The translations under genes were made by a program, and so were the position numbers. Positions 35,241-43,869 of a DNA stretch of 64,000 nt are shown piece after piece (the first letter of the stretch is position 1; the number at the start of each line of letters is the position of its first letter). Source of the DNA: an uncultured bacterium (GTDB taxonomy: Bacteria > Verrucomicrobiota > Lentisphaeria > Victivallales > UBA1829); contig URKJ01000012.1 of NCBI GenBank assembly GCA_900548385.1, positions 1 through 64,000 of the forward strand, in the 5' to 3' direction. The notes under the pieces are model-generated. The model saw nothing but the letters and a program-made list of their open reading frames with translations. It was not told the origin of the DNA and made no database searches.

Positions 35241-36209
35241 ATGCCGGGAAAAATCACGATGGAGGATCTTGCACGGGAAGCGGGCTGTTCGCGTCCGCAG
35301 GTGTCGCGCGCATTCAACGGAAAACCGAATGTTGCGCCGGAAGTGCGGGAACGCGTGCTCGCCGCCGCGAAGCGTCTCAACTACCGGAACACGGCGAACC
35401 GCCGTCAGATACGGATTGCCGTGATCACGCAATCCATCGGCAGTATTTACGGCTCGGTGATGCTGGATGCTCTGATGAAGCAGGCCTGCGAACGGAACTG
35501 GGTCTGTCACATCGTGCACGAACAGTTCATACATACGATCTCCGATTATTTCTACGACGGCGCGATCAGTCTGATCTTCAACGATTCGTGGGCGCGGAAA
35601 TGGGCCGAGGAACGGACGACTCCGCTGGTGATGGTCAACAGCTACGGGACGGCGCTTGATAAAGTCTGTTCCGTTGATCCGGATTCTTACGACGGCAGCT
35701 GTCTTGTGCTCCGCCATCTGAAGCGGCTTGGGCACAGGAAAATTGCCCGTGTCCATATCGTCGGTCCGGGGGAAGTGACTTATCATCGCGGACAGAACGA
35801 GTTTCTGAGAGCCGCCGCCGAACTCAATCTCGGCGATTCCGTGCGGAATTTTCAGTTTGTGGAGCAGAGTACGCTGAAAAGCGGTCTTCTTTCCGTTCTG
35901 GAACAGGGATTTACGGCGGTGTATATGATTCATCAAAGTCTGGCGGTTCCCGCGGCGAAGGTGATTCTGGATGCGGGATACCGGATTCCGGAAGATGTGT
36001 CGCTGGTGACTTACGAGTTGAACGGCATATCCGCCCATCTCATGCCGCCGCATACCACGCTTGATTTTGATTACAGTGCGCTTGCCCGCCGTGCGTTGGA
36101 AGAGCTCCGTTTGCGGATGCTCGGCAGAGCGACCGGCGGCGGATCGGTTCTGATTCCCAATATTCTCACCGTGCGCGGTTCGACAGGCCCGTGTTCCCGT
36201 AAGAGCTGA
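35241..36209 (+). CDS. LacI family transcriptional regulator
   Basis: A 322-aa LacI-type regulator. The helix-turn-helix occupies residues 4-24 (ITMEDLAREAGCSRPQVSRAFNG), followed by a hinge (VLAAAKRLNYRN) and a periplasmic-binding-like effector domain, with RIAVITQSIGSIYGSVMLDAL and FTAVYMIHQSLAVPAAKVILDAGYRIPEDVSLVTYEL. The ATG at 35241 has GGGGAG 7 bases before it; a TTG-type start 36 bases upstream is less likely. It is divergent from the WbsX-like gene and sits next to the 26-bp box, so it may control that gene and the pseudopilin operon, although the box is not the usual LacI palindrome. Confidence 0.92.
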   Translation: MPGKITMEDLAREAGCSRPQVSRAFNGKPNVAPEVRERVLAAAKRLNYRNTANRRQIRIAVITQSIGSIYGSVMLDALMKQACERNWVCHIVHEQFIHTISDYFYDGAISLIFNDSWARKWAEERTTPLVMVNSYGTALDKVCSVDPDSYDGSCLVLRHLKRLGHRKIARVHIVGPGEVTYHRGQNEFLRAAAELNLGDSVRNFQFVEQSTLKSGLLSVLEQGFTAVYMIHQSLAVPAAKVILDAGYRIPEDVSLVTYELNGISAHLMPPHTTLDFDYSALARRALEELRLRMLGRATGGGSVLIPNILTVRGSTGPCSRKS

Positions 36210-36265
36210 CAGTTCCCGTTTCCCCGCAGCCGGATGCGGTGTTATGAATTTTTCATTTGTGTCTC

Positions 36266-36309
36266 TTGACTTTTCCGGAAACGAGGGCATATTATCAGTT
36301 AACCCGGTT
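36266..36309 (+). promoter_or_regulatory. Promoter and operator of the second LacI gene
   Basis: TTGACT (36266-36271) and TATTAT (36290-36295), spacer 18. Directly downstream is the palindrome AACCCGGTT (36301-36309) inside a wider TTAACC/GGTTTAA symmetry, placed where a LacI repressor would block its own transcription. Confidence 0.55.
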
Positions 36310-36326
36310 TAATCGACAGGAATCGA

Positions 36327-37337
36327 ATGAAAGTAACGATCAAAGACATTGCGCGGAAAGTTCAGGTTTCAAAGACGCTGGTTTCGCTGTATCTGAACGA
36401 TCATCCGCTTTCGGCGAAGATTTCGGCGAAAACCAAGGCACGGATTGATGAAGCGGTCCGGGAGCTTGGGTACCGTCCGAGTTTCGCCGCGCGCGCTCTG
36501 GCGAAAGGACGAACCGGGACGATCGGGATGATCGTCGGGGCGATCCGCGATCCGTTTTCCTATTATCTTGCCGATCTTGCGATGCGGGAGGTGGAACGCT
36601 ATCACTGCCAGCTGTTGCTTATGATGACGAATCAGGACCGGCGGGACCGCAACCGCTGTCTGGAACGGCTGTTGGAGAACCGGGTGGACGGCGTGCTCTG
36701 CTGTTCCGAGCTTCCGTCGGATACTCCGCTGTATGTCGAACTTCTGGCGCGCCGCTTTCCGCTTGTCGCGGTGAACCGGAAACAGGCGGATTTCTCCTGC
36801 ATATACAATGATTTTTCTCCGGCGGTGGATGAGCTGCTCGCCTGTCTGGATTCCATCGGGGCGGAAACGCTTTACCTGATCAGCACGGCAGGCAACCGGA
36901 TCGCCGGGCTTTTGCGTTCCGGCTGTGCGGCACACGGGATCCGCCTGACGGCTTCCCGGAATCTTGTCACCGACTCTGATATGGAGGCGATCTGCGGAAC
37001 CGTTCTGCGGCGTCGGCCTCCGTTTCTGTTTCTGACGAACTGCCGTGCGGCGCGGGTGGTTGTCAACGAGATCCGTCGTGCCGGAATTGACTATTTCCCT
37101 GCGATTTTCACGGTTTATACACTTCCCGCCGATATGATCGACGATTCCCGGATTGCCGGTGCGATCCAGTACAATTTTACCCCGCTGATCACCTGCGGGC
37201 TCGAAATGCTGAACCGTCAGCTGGAAGCCTCCGGAACAGCGGAGCGCGAAGAGACCGTACTGCCCGCGCGTTTTCTCCGGCAGGACCGGTTTTGTGAGCT
37301 TGAAACTCTCGGACGTTACAATTTCAGAACCAGCTAA
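36327..37337 (+). CDS. LacI family transcriptional regulator
   Basis: A 336-aa LacI-type regulator with the helix-turn-helix at residues 2-25 (VTIKDIARKVQVSKTLVSLYLND), hinge helix (RIDEAVRELGYRPSFAARALAKG) and effector domain starting TGTIGMIVGAIRDPFSYYLAD. It is separate in sequence from the regulator just upstream. The ATG is preceded by ACAGGAA. The GH36-like gene starts 24 bases after its stop, so regulator and enzyme are cotranscribed. It probably senses the product of that enzyme and may also act on the hexuronate genes downstream. Confidence 0.94.
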   Translation: MKVTIKDIARKVQVSKTLVSLYLNDHPLSAKISAKTKARIDEAVRELGYRPSFAARALAKGRTGTIGMIVGAIRDPFSYYLADLAMREVERYHCQLLLMMTNQDRRDRNRCLERLLENRVDGVLCCSELPSDTPLYVELLARRFPLVAVNRKQADFSCIYNDFSPAVDELLACLDSIGAETLYLISTAGNRIAGLLRSGCAAHGIRLTASRNLVTDSDMEAICGTVLRRRPPFLFLTNCRAARVVVNEIRRAGIDYFPAIFTVYTLPADMIDDSRIAGAIQYNFTPLITCGLEMLNRQLEASGTAEREETVLPARFLRQDRFCELETLGRYNFRTS

Positions 37338-37361
37338 CATAGCAGAAAGGATTTTTTCAAG

Positions 37362-39212
37362 ATGAATAATCAGCCTCAGATCCGTGTGCCGGGTTTTCCG
37401 GCAATCGAACTGAACTCCAGTGTGGCGATTGACCGCGCCGCGCCCGAACAGCTCCTTTGGAAAGCGGACGGTTCCGTCTTTACCGCCGCCACTCCGGGCG
37501 GAACATGGAAACTTGTCCTTGCCGAACGCGACGGTCGTATCGACGCCGCCTTTACCGGAACTCTGAACAAGCCGGCGGAATTCCTGGACGTGACGCTGTT
37601 CAATGTTCCGTCATTTGCCGCCGATCATGTTCTGCCGCAGGCGGTCCGCATGGGCGGCTGTCAGGCGTATGACCTGACGGCGATGGAGGATTCCGCCGCG
37701 TTCACCGGGGAGCTGCTCGCCTCCGTTACGAAAAACGGCGTCACGCTTCAGTGTTCGACTCCGTTCCACGGCGGTTTTCCGGTGCTGTTCCAGGGAACGG
37801 CGGAGAAAGGGCATATCCGCGATTTCCGCGTCGTTTCGCCGGTTCATTACCACGGTTCGACGGAGATCGCATTGCCTGTTGTTTCGTTCCGTTCCTCTTC
37901 CGACGGCTTTGCGCTTCTGGAATCTTACGGCGATGAAAACTGCGATGTGAAAAAGACCTTCGACACTCCGTCCGCCGGATGGAACAGCTGGGATTATTAC
38001 CGCTGGACCATCACCGAGGAGGAAGTCCTGAAAAACGCGGAGTTCATCGCAAAGGATCCGGTTCTTTCCCGGCACGTCAAACGGATCATTGTGGATGACG
38101 GCTGGCAGTATTGCTACGGCGAATGGGAAGCGAATTCCTATTTTCCCTCCGGTATGGAATATCTTGCAAAAGAGCTGACGAAGATGGGATTCGAGCCCGG
38201 ACTCTGGTTCGCTCCCGCAATCGCGGAACCGCACAGCCGCATTGCCCAGCTTGATTATGATATGCTTGCCCGTTCCGCCGGCGGACAGCCCTGTCTGGCA
38301 TACGAGTGCATGCGCCGTTTCGGATTCGTACTTGACCCGACGGTGAAGAAGACGGAAGAGTTTATGGAAAAGACTTTCCGCCGTTACGCCGATATGGGCT
38401 ATAAGTACTTCAAGCTTGATTTCCTCTGTTCCATGTTCAAGGCGCCGCGTTTTGCCGATCCGCTTGTGAAGCGCGACGAGCTGATCCCGCGTCTGTTTGA
38501 GCCGATTTATCGCGGAATCGGCGGCCGTGCCGTTCTGCTCGGCTGCAACTATCCTTACACCGCCGGAAACAGCATGGTGGAAGCGGTCCGTATCGGAGCG
38601 GATATCCATGCGCGCTGGGAGAGTACTTCGCGCAACAGCTCCGCGGTTGCCGCACACTTCTGGGCAAACAAGAAACTGTGGCTGAACGATCCCGATTTCG
38701 CGCTTTGCCGTTCCGCCCGGACCTCGAACGATCCCGATCTGAACCGTCTGAATCCGATGTGGCCGTTTGTCACACCGGAAGACGGTTACGATCCGAGTCG
38801 CGAATTCAAACTGGCGTCCATGGATCGCGCCGGACTGGAAGTTCTGCTGAGCGTGGTGCTCGCGGCGGCGGGAGCGGTCAATCTTTCCGACAAGATGACT
38901 CTGCTGAACGATGAGGGACTTTATCTTGCTCGCAAGGTGGTGAGTGCGGAATCCGGCGAGGCGGCGCGTCCGCTGGACCTTTTTTCCTCGGATCGTCCCG
39001 CGCGTTATCTTCAGAAACTGAAATCCGGCTGGCGCGTTCTGCTGATCAACTGGAGCGATGCCGCCCGGACCATGTCGTTCGATCTTGCCGCACACGGCGT
39101 CTGCGCTTCCTCCGCAACGGATTTCTGGAGCGAAAAACCGGTTGCAGTCGGTTCCGGAAAGCTGGAATTTGAACTTGCCCCGCGCAGCTGCAAACTGATC
39201 GAACTCCGGTGA
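37362..39212 (+). CDS. GH36-like alpha-galactosidase family protein
   Basis: A 616-aa glycosidase of clan D (GH36/melibiase-like). The N-terminal beta domain (1-205) leads into a TIM barrel beginning SAGWNSWDYYRWTITEEEVLKNAEFI, with VDDGWQYCYGEW, nucleophile D353 in KYFKLDFLCS and acid/base candidate D414 in RIGADIHARWE. A C-terminal beta domain (about 535-616) follows. There is no signal peptide. It is distinct from the alpha-galactosidase at 7201-9402: it is shorter, and the nucleophile segment is KLDFLCS instead of KIDMN, so substrate preference may differ. It is cotranscribed with the LacI gene and ends before a strong hairpin. Confidence 0.88.
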   Translation: MNNQPQIRVPGFPAIELNSSVAIDRAAPEQLLWKADGSVFTAATPGGTWKLVLAERDGRIDAAFTGTLNKPAEFLDVTLFNVPSFAADHVLPQAVRMGGCQAYDLTAMEDSAAFTGELLASVTKNGVTLQCSTPFHGGFPVLFQGTAEKGHIRDFRVVSPVHYHGSTEIALPVVSFRSSSDGFALLESYGDENCDVKKTFDTPSAGWNSWDYYRWTITEEEVLKNAEFIAKDPVLSRHVKRIIVDDGWQYCYGEWEANSYFPSGMEYLAKELTKMGFEPGLWFAPAIAEPHSRIAQLDYDMLARSAGGQPCLAYECMRRFGFVLDPTVKKTEEFMEKTFRRYADMGYKYFKLDFLCSMFKAPRFADPLVKRDELIPRLFEPIYRGIGGRAVLLGCNYPYTAGNSMVEAVRIGADIHARWESTSRNSSAVAAHFWANKKLWLNDPDFALCRSARTSNDPDLNRLNPMWPFVTPEDGYDPSREFKLASMDRAGLEVLLSVVLAAAGAVNLSDKMTLLNDEGLYLARKVVSAESGEAARPLDLFSSDRPARYLQKLKSGWRVLLINWSDAARTMSFDLAAHGVCASSATDFWSEKPVAVGSGKLEFELAPRSCKLIELR

Positions 39213-39246
39213 TCCGGAGCTGTCGATGCGGTTTCCCGCATTTGGA

Positions 39247-39280
39247 GGGACACGGAGAAGAAACCTCTTCTCCGTGTCCC
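39247..39280 (+). terminator. Strong hairpin after the GH36-like gene
   Basis: A perfect 14-bp stem (39247-39260 with 39267-39280) closed by a 6-base loop, 35 bases after the stop. The downstream sequence is GTTTCATAAAA, a poor U-tract, so it may also act as an mRNA-stabilising or attenuating structure. Confidence 0.65.
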
Positions 39281-39315
39281 GTTTCATAAAAAACGTATTT
39301 TTTTGGAAAAACAGT

Positions 39316-39344
39316 TTGCATTTGCCAACGATGGCAACTATCTT
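39316..39344 (+). promoter_or_regulatory. Promoter with internal operator before the hexuronate genes
   Basis: TTGCAT (39316-39321) and TATCTT (39339-39344) are spaced by 17 bases. The spacer is almost filled by the perfect palindrome TTGCCAACGATGGCAA (39322-39337, six-base arms). A repressor bound here would exclude RNA polymerase. Confidence 0.65.
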
Positions 39345-39376
39345 AAGCCAGAAACGGAATTCAAACAGGAAAGGGA

Positions 39377-40702
39377 ATGGAAATGACTCAGAAAAAATAT
39401 GTGCTTGTCGGAACCGGTTCCAGATGCGGAATGTATCTGGAAGCGCTTGCCGGAGATTTCAAGGATGCGGGTGACATCTGTGCGCTCTGCGACACCAATC
39501 AGACCCGTATGAACTACTGGAACAAACGGCTTCAGGAAAAATACGGACACGCTCCGCTGCCGACCTACAAGGCAAGTCAGTTTGATCAGATGATCGCCGA
39601 CATCAAGCCGGACAAAGTGATCGTCACCAGCATGGACCGCACACACCACAAGTATATCTGCCGGGCAATGGAACTCGGCTGCGACGTCATTTCCGAGAAA
39701 CCGATGACGGTCGATCCGGAGAAGTGCCAGCAGATCATCGACACCATCAAAGCGACCGGAAGACACCTCACCGTCACGTTCAATTACCGGTATTCTCCGC
39801 GCAATACCAAAATCAAGGAGATTATCCGGAGCGGCATGGTCGGCGAAATTACCAGCATTCATTTTGAATGGCTGCTCGACACGAGTCACGGAGCGGATTA
39901 TTTCCGCCGCTGGCACCGCAACAAGAATAATTCCGGCGGGCTCATGGTCCACAAAGCCACTCACCATTTCGACCTCGTCAACTGGTGGATTGATTCCGCG
40001 CCGAAGACCGTTTTCGCGATGGGCGATCTCAAGTTTTACGGCAAGGAAAATGCCGAGAAGCGCGGCGTAGCCGAATTTTACAGCCGTGCCCGCGGAAGCG
40101 AAACCGCCGCCAAAGACCCGTTTGCCCTGCATGTGACCGAAGAGGACACCACGCTTCAGGAACTCTATTACAATGCCGAGCATGAGGATGGCTATTTCCG
40201 CGATCAGAGCGTATTCGGCGATGGTATTTCCATTGAGGACAATATGGGCGTGATGGTCCGTTATGAGAACAACGTTGTCATGACCTACTCCCTCAATGCG
40301 CACTGTCCGTGGGAAGGCTACCGGGTCTGCTTCAACGGAACGAAAGGACGTCTTGAGTTCAACGTTGTGGAAAAATCCTATGTCAGCGGCGGACACGAGG
40401 ACTTCAATCAGCCCGGTATGCGTGAACTGGAAGGCGACAAGAAGACGCTCGTTCCCGAAATCATTTTCCAGCCGCACTGGGGCAAACCGCAGGTCATTAC
40501 CTATGACGCGGGCGACAAAGGCGGACATGGCGGCGGAGATGTCCGTCTCCTCAATCATGTGTTCCGCGGTGCGCAGGATGATCCGCTGGGTCATGCCGCG
40601 GGATACCTTGATGGCGCCCGCTCCATCCTGACGGGGATTTCCGCCAATATTTCGATGAAGACCGGACTCCCCGTCAACGCAAACGATCTCGTGAAATTCT
40701 GA
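39377..40702 (+). CDS. Gfo/Idh/MocA family oxidoreductase
   Basis: A 441-aa NAD(P)-dependent sugar oxidoreductase. The Rossmann fold starts YVLVGTGSRCGMYLEAL, the family's EKP motif is in ISEKPMTVDPEKC, and the C-terminal substrate domain has HKATHHFDLVNWWID with the usual histidines. It is longer than the typical 330-390 aa owing to insertions in the C-terminal half. Two ATGs six bases apart are possible (39377 and 39383), both served by the AGGAAAGGG region. It is the first gene of a likely operon with uxaB (28-base gap) and uxaA, so its substrate may be a uronic acid or its derivative; the family is too broad to say more. Confidence 0.88.
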   Translation: MEMTQKKYVLVGTGSRCGMYLEALAGDFKDAGDICALCDTNQTRMNYWNKRLQEKYGHAPLPTYKASQFDQMIADIKPDKVIVTSMDRTHHKYICRAMELGCDVISEKPMTVDPEKCQQIIDTIKATGRHLTVTFNYRYSPRNTKIKEIIRSGMVGEITSIHFEWLLDTSHGADYFRRWHRNKNNSGGLMVHKATHHFDLVNWWIDSAPKTVFAMGDLKFYGKENAEKRGVAEFYSRARGSETAAKDPFALHVTEEDTTLQELYYNAEHEDGYFRDQSVFGDGISIEDNMGVMVRYENNVVMTYSLNAHCPWEGYRVCFNGTKGRLEFNVVEKSYVSGGHEDFNQPGMRELEGDKKTLVPEIIFQPHWGKPQVITYDAGDKGGHGGGDVRLLNHVFRGAQDDPLGHAAGYLDGARSILTGISANISMKTGLPVNANDLVKF

Positions 40703-40730
40703 TAAAGTCTGAACAGGAAGGAATACGATT

Positions 40731-42185
40731 ATGAAACTGCTGAAACGTGAAACCGCTCCGACTCTTCCCGTCAAGGTTCTCCAGTTCGGAGAAGGAAATT
40801 TTCTTCGCGCATTCATTGACTGGATGATCCATGAAATGAATAAACAGGGCAAGTTCAACGGACTTGTTCAGCTTGTGCAGCCGCTTCCGACCGGGCTGAC
40901 GGACCTCATCAACGCGCAGGATGGTCTTTACACTCTCATTCTGCGCGGCATTTCCGACGGCAAGGTTGTGGAAAACCGTGAAGTCATTGAATCCGTCAAA
41001 GGCTGTCTGAATCCGTATGCCGACTGGGCGGCGGTCGTCCGGGCGGCGGTCAATCCGGATCTCCGTTTCGTGTTTTCCAACACCACGGAGGCGGGCATTG
41101 AATACAAGCCGGAGCCCTATACGCCGGGTGTCTGCCAGAATACCTATCCCGCCAAACTGACGAGTCTGGTATTTGAACGCTGGAAAGCATTCGGCGGCGA
41201 TGCCTCGAAGGGACTTGTTTTCATTCCCTGCGAGCTTATCGACAGGAACGGCGCGACGCTGAAAACGCACATGCTCCATTATGCCGCCGACTGGGGTTTC
41301 CCGCAGGAATTTTCCGCGTGGCTTGAGAACAGCTGTCTGTTCATCAACACGCTGGTGGACCGCATTGTCGCCGGTTATCCGCGTGCCGAGGCGGAAAAGA
41401 TTTGCGCGGAACTCGGTTATCAGGACAATCTGCTCGACTGCGGCGAAATTTTCCATTTCTTCGTGATGGAGGGACCGGAATCCATTCTCCGGGAACTGCC
41501 GCTGAAGGAGTGCGGGCTGAATGTGGTTGTGACGGATAATCAGACGCCGTACCGCACCCGCAAGGTGCGTTTCCTGAACGGCGCGCATACCGCGAATGTG
41601 TTGGCGTCGATTCTCGGCGGGCTCACATTTGTCGATGAGATGATGAATGATCCCGTTTTCGGGAAAATGGTCCGCAAGGCGATTTACGGCGAGATTTTCC
41701 ATACAGTCAATCTGCCGGAAAATGAAAAACAGTTCTTTGCGGATTCAATCGTGGAACGCTTCCTGAATCCGTTTGCTCAGCACCGTCTGCTTTCGATTTC
41801 GCTGAACTCCGTTTCAAAATGGAAAGTGCGCGTTCTGCCGAGTCTGCTCGACTATACGGAACTCAAGGGCGAACTGCCCGCCGTGCTTGCGTTCTCGCTT
41901 GCCGCCCTGTTGCGTTTCTACCGTCTGACCGTGGATGCGGACGGCAAGGCGTCCGGCTCTTACAACGGCATCACATGGCCGGTTTCCGATTCGGAGGATG
42001 TGATCCGTTTCTTTGCCGGGATTTCCGGCGAACCGGTTGCGGAATATGTCCGCAAGGCGTTGGCGAATACGGCATTCTGGGAGATGGATCTCAACACCGT
42101 TCCCGGACTGACCGACTATGTGACCGCAAAGCTGGAGGCGATCGACGGTATCGGCATCCGCGACGCTGTGAAAACCGTGCTGTAA
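40731..42185 (+). CDS. uxaB: Tagaturonate reductase (altronate oxidoreductase)
   Basis: UxaB reduces D-tagaturonate to D-altronate with NADH in galacturonate breakdown. The 484-aa protein is the usual length and belongs to the mannitol-dehydrogenase family. The NAD-binding start is VLQFGEGNFLRAFIDWMIHEMN; SNTTEAGIEY, the VFIPCELIDRNG segment and the catalytic KVRFLNGAHTANVLASI region (NG-x-H) are present. GGAAGG lies 8 bases before the ATG. The altronate dehydratase gene follows within 12 bases, completing tagaturonate to 2-keto-3-deoxygluconate. No uxaC isomerase or kdgK/kdgA is in the window. Confidence 0.94.
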   Translation: MKLLKRETAPTLPVKVLQFGEGNFLRAFIDWMIHEMNKQGKFNGLVQLVQPLPTGLTDLINAQDGLYTLILRGISDGKVVENREVIESVKGCLNPYADWAAVVRAAVNPDLRFVFSNTTEAGIEYKPEPYTPGVCQNTYPAKLTSLVFERWKAFGGDASKGLVFIPCELIDRNGATLKTHMLHYAADWGFPQEFSAWLENSCLFINTLVDRIVAGYPRAEAEKICAELGYQDNLLDCGEIFHFFVMEGPESILRELPLKECGLNVVVTDNQTPYRTRKVRFLNGAHTANVLASILGGLTFVDEMMNDPVFGKMVRKAIYGEIFHTVNLPENEKQFFADSIVERFLNPFAQHRLLSISLNSVSKWKVRVLPSLLDYTELKGELPAVLAFSLAALLRFYRLTVDADGKASGSYNGITWPVSDSEDVIRFFAGISGEPVAEYVRKALANTAFWEMDLNTVPGLTDYVTAKLEAIDGIGIRDAVKTVL

Positions 42186-42197
42186 GGATTCGTGACC

Positions 42198-43634
42198 ATG
42201 CAGAGCATCCGGATCAATCCTTTGGACAATGTGGCGGTCATGCTGGATGAGTCCTCGGCGGAAATCCCGCGCGGACACAAGTTCGCACTCCGGGATATTG
42301 CCGCAGGCGAGAACATCATCAAATACGGTATGCCGATCGGCCGTGCGACGCGCGGAATCCGCAAGGGCGGGCATGTTCACACGCAGAACATGAAAACAAA
42401 CCTCGACGGGATTCTGGAATATTCTTATGAGCCGGTCGAAATCCCGGTTCATCCGGCTGCCGGAACGGAAACGTTTTCCGGATTCCGCCGCAAAAACGGA
42501 TCGGTCGGGATCCGCAACCATATTTTCATCATTCCGACGGTCGGCTGTGTGAACAAACTGGCGCATACGCTGGCGGAGCGGCTGAACCGCACGCTTCCCG
42601 TCGGAAGCGTGGACCGCGCCGTCGCGATGGAGCATCCGTTCGGTTGTTCCCAGCTTGGCGGCGACCATGAGATGACCCGCGCCATTCTTTGCGGACTCGT
42701 CAAACATCCGAACGCGGGCGGCGTGCTCGTGGTCGGGCTCGGATGTGAAAACAACACGATTGATTCCTTCCGGGAAAAACTCGGAGAGATTGATTCGGAC
42801 CGCATCAAATTTCTGGTTTCGCAGAAAGAATCGGATGAAGTCGCCGCCGGAATGGAGATCCTGAACGGGCTTGTCAGAGTTGCATCGCAGGATGTCCGCA
42901 CGGAAATTCCTGTCGGCGAGCTTGTCGTCGGACTCAAATGCGGCGGTTCGGACGGACTCAGCGGAATCACGGCGAATCCGCTTGTCGGGCGTTTTTCCGA
43001 TTGGCTGACCGCGCGCGGCGGAAGTACGATTCTCAGCGAAGTGCCGGAGATGTTCGGCGCGGAGACGCTTCTGATGGCACGCTGCCGCAGCCGTGAGGTG
43101 TTTGACAAATGCGTAAAGATGGTGAACGAATTCAAACAGTATTTCACCCGTTACGGACAGACCATTTACGAAAATCCTTCTCCCGGCAATAAAGCGGGCG
43201 GGATTTCGAGCTTGGAAGACAAATCGCTCGGCTGCACGCAGAAAGCGGGCAGTTCCGCGGTCAACGATGTCCTGCTGCCCGGTGAACATGTCCGGGAAAA
43301 AGGACTCAATCTGCTGACGGGCCCCGGCAACGACATGGTTGCTTCGACTCTTCTGGCGTCTTCCGGCGCGCACATCATTCTGTTCACCACCGGACGCGGT
43401 ACGCCGTTCGGTTCGGTCGTTCCGACGCTGAAAATTTCCTCCAATACCGCGCTGGCGGAATTCAAGCCGAACTGGATCGACTTTGACGCCGGCCGTGTTT
43501 TGAATGAAGATCCTGCCGTTGTCGACCGCGAATTTTTCGCAAAGGTTCTTTCCGTCGCCGATGGAGAGGAAGCCGCGAATGAGCGCAACGGTTACGAAGA
43601 GATTTCCATTTTTAAGGATGGCGTGACGCTTTGA
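42198..43634 (+). CDS. uxaA: Altronate dehydratase
   Basis: UxaA dehydrates D-altronate to 2-keto-3-deoxygluconate. The 478-aa protein has the N-terminal SAF-type domain with GMPIGRATRGIRKGGHVHTQNMKT and the large C-terminal domain beginning FSGFRRKNGSVGIRNHIFIIPTVGCVN, with the conserved cysteines and GCSQLGGD, KCGGSDGLSG and GNKAGGISSLEDKSLG segments. It is slightly shorter than the roughly 495 aa usual in the family but complete. I chose the ATG at 42198, 10 bases after AAGG; a GTG at 42192 is also in frame. It is the last gene of the Gfo-uxaB-uxaA operon. Confidence 0.94.
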   Translation: MQSIRINPLDNVAVMLDESSAEIPRGHKFALRDIAAGENIIKYGMPIGRATRGIRKGGHVHTQNMKTNLDGILEYSYEPVEIPVHPAAGTETFSGFRRKNGSVGIRNHIFIIPTVGCVNKLAHTLAERLNRTLPVGSVDRAVAMEHPFGCSQLGGDHEMTRAILCGLVKHPNAGGVLVVGLGCENNTIDSFREKLGEIDSDRIKFLVSQKESDEVAAGMEILNGLVRVASQDVRTEIPVGELVVGLKCGGSDGLSGITANPLVGRFSDWLTARGGSTILSEVPEMFGAETLLMARCRSREVFDKCVKMVNEFKQYFTRYGQTIYENPSPGNKAGGISSLEDKSLGCTQKAGSSAVNDVLLPGEHVREKGLNLLTGPGNDMVASTLLASSGAHIILFTTGRGTPFGSVVPTLKISSNTALAEFKPNWIDFDAGRVLNEDPAVVDREFFAKVLSVADGEEAANERNGYEEISIFKDGVTL

Positions 43635-43651
43635 CCCCGTTTTTCGACGAC

Positions 43652-43691
43652 AATGACTCTGTTCCGCGCAGGAGCCGTGGCCGGAGTCATT
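43652..43691 (+). terminator. Hairpin after uxaA, possible terminator
   Basis: AATGACTC (43652-43659) pairs with GAGTCATT (43684-43691) around a GC-rich interior. No T-run follows, so its role as a terminator is uncertain. Confidence 0.4.
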
Positions 43692-43802
43692 GAAGAGAAG
43701 ACGGGCTTCTGCCGGCGGTTTATTTTTTCGTTTATTCCGGAAAATTCCGGGAATAATAAAGACGGCAGCCGCTGATTTCCCGGAAAATTTTTGTTTCTTA
43801 TC

Positions 43803-43831
43803 TTGAAGAATTCTTGTTTCCGATGTAGAAT
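43803..43831 (+). promoter_or_regulatory. Promoter of mutS
   Basis: TTGAAG (43803-43808) and TAGAAT (43826-43831) are separated by 17 bases, 38 bases before the start codon. Confidence 0.55.
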
Positions 43832-43869
43832 ACGGAGTTGTTTAAGATTGAAACTTATGGAGTCTTCCG

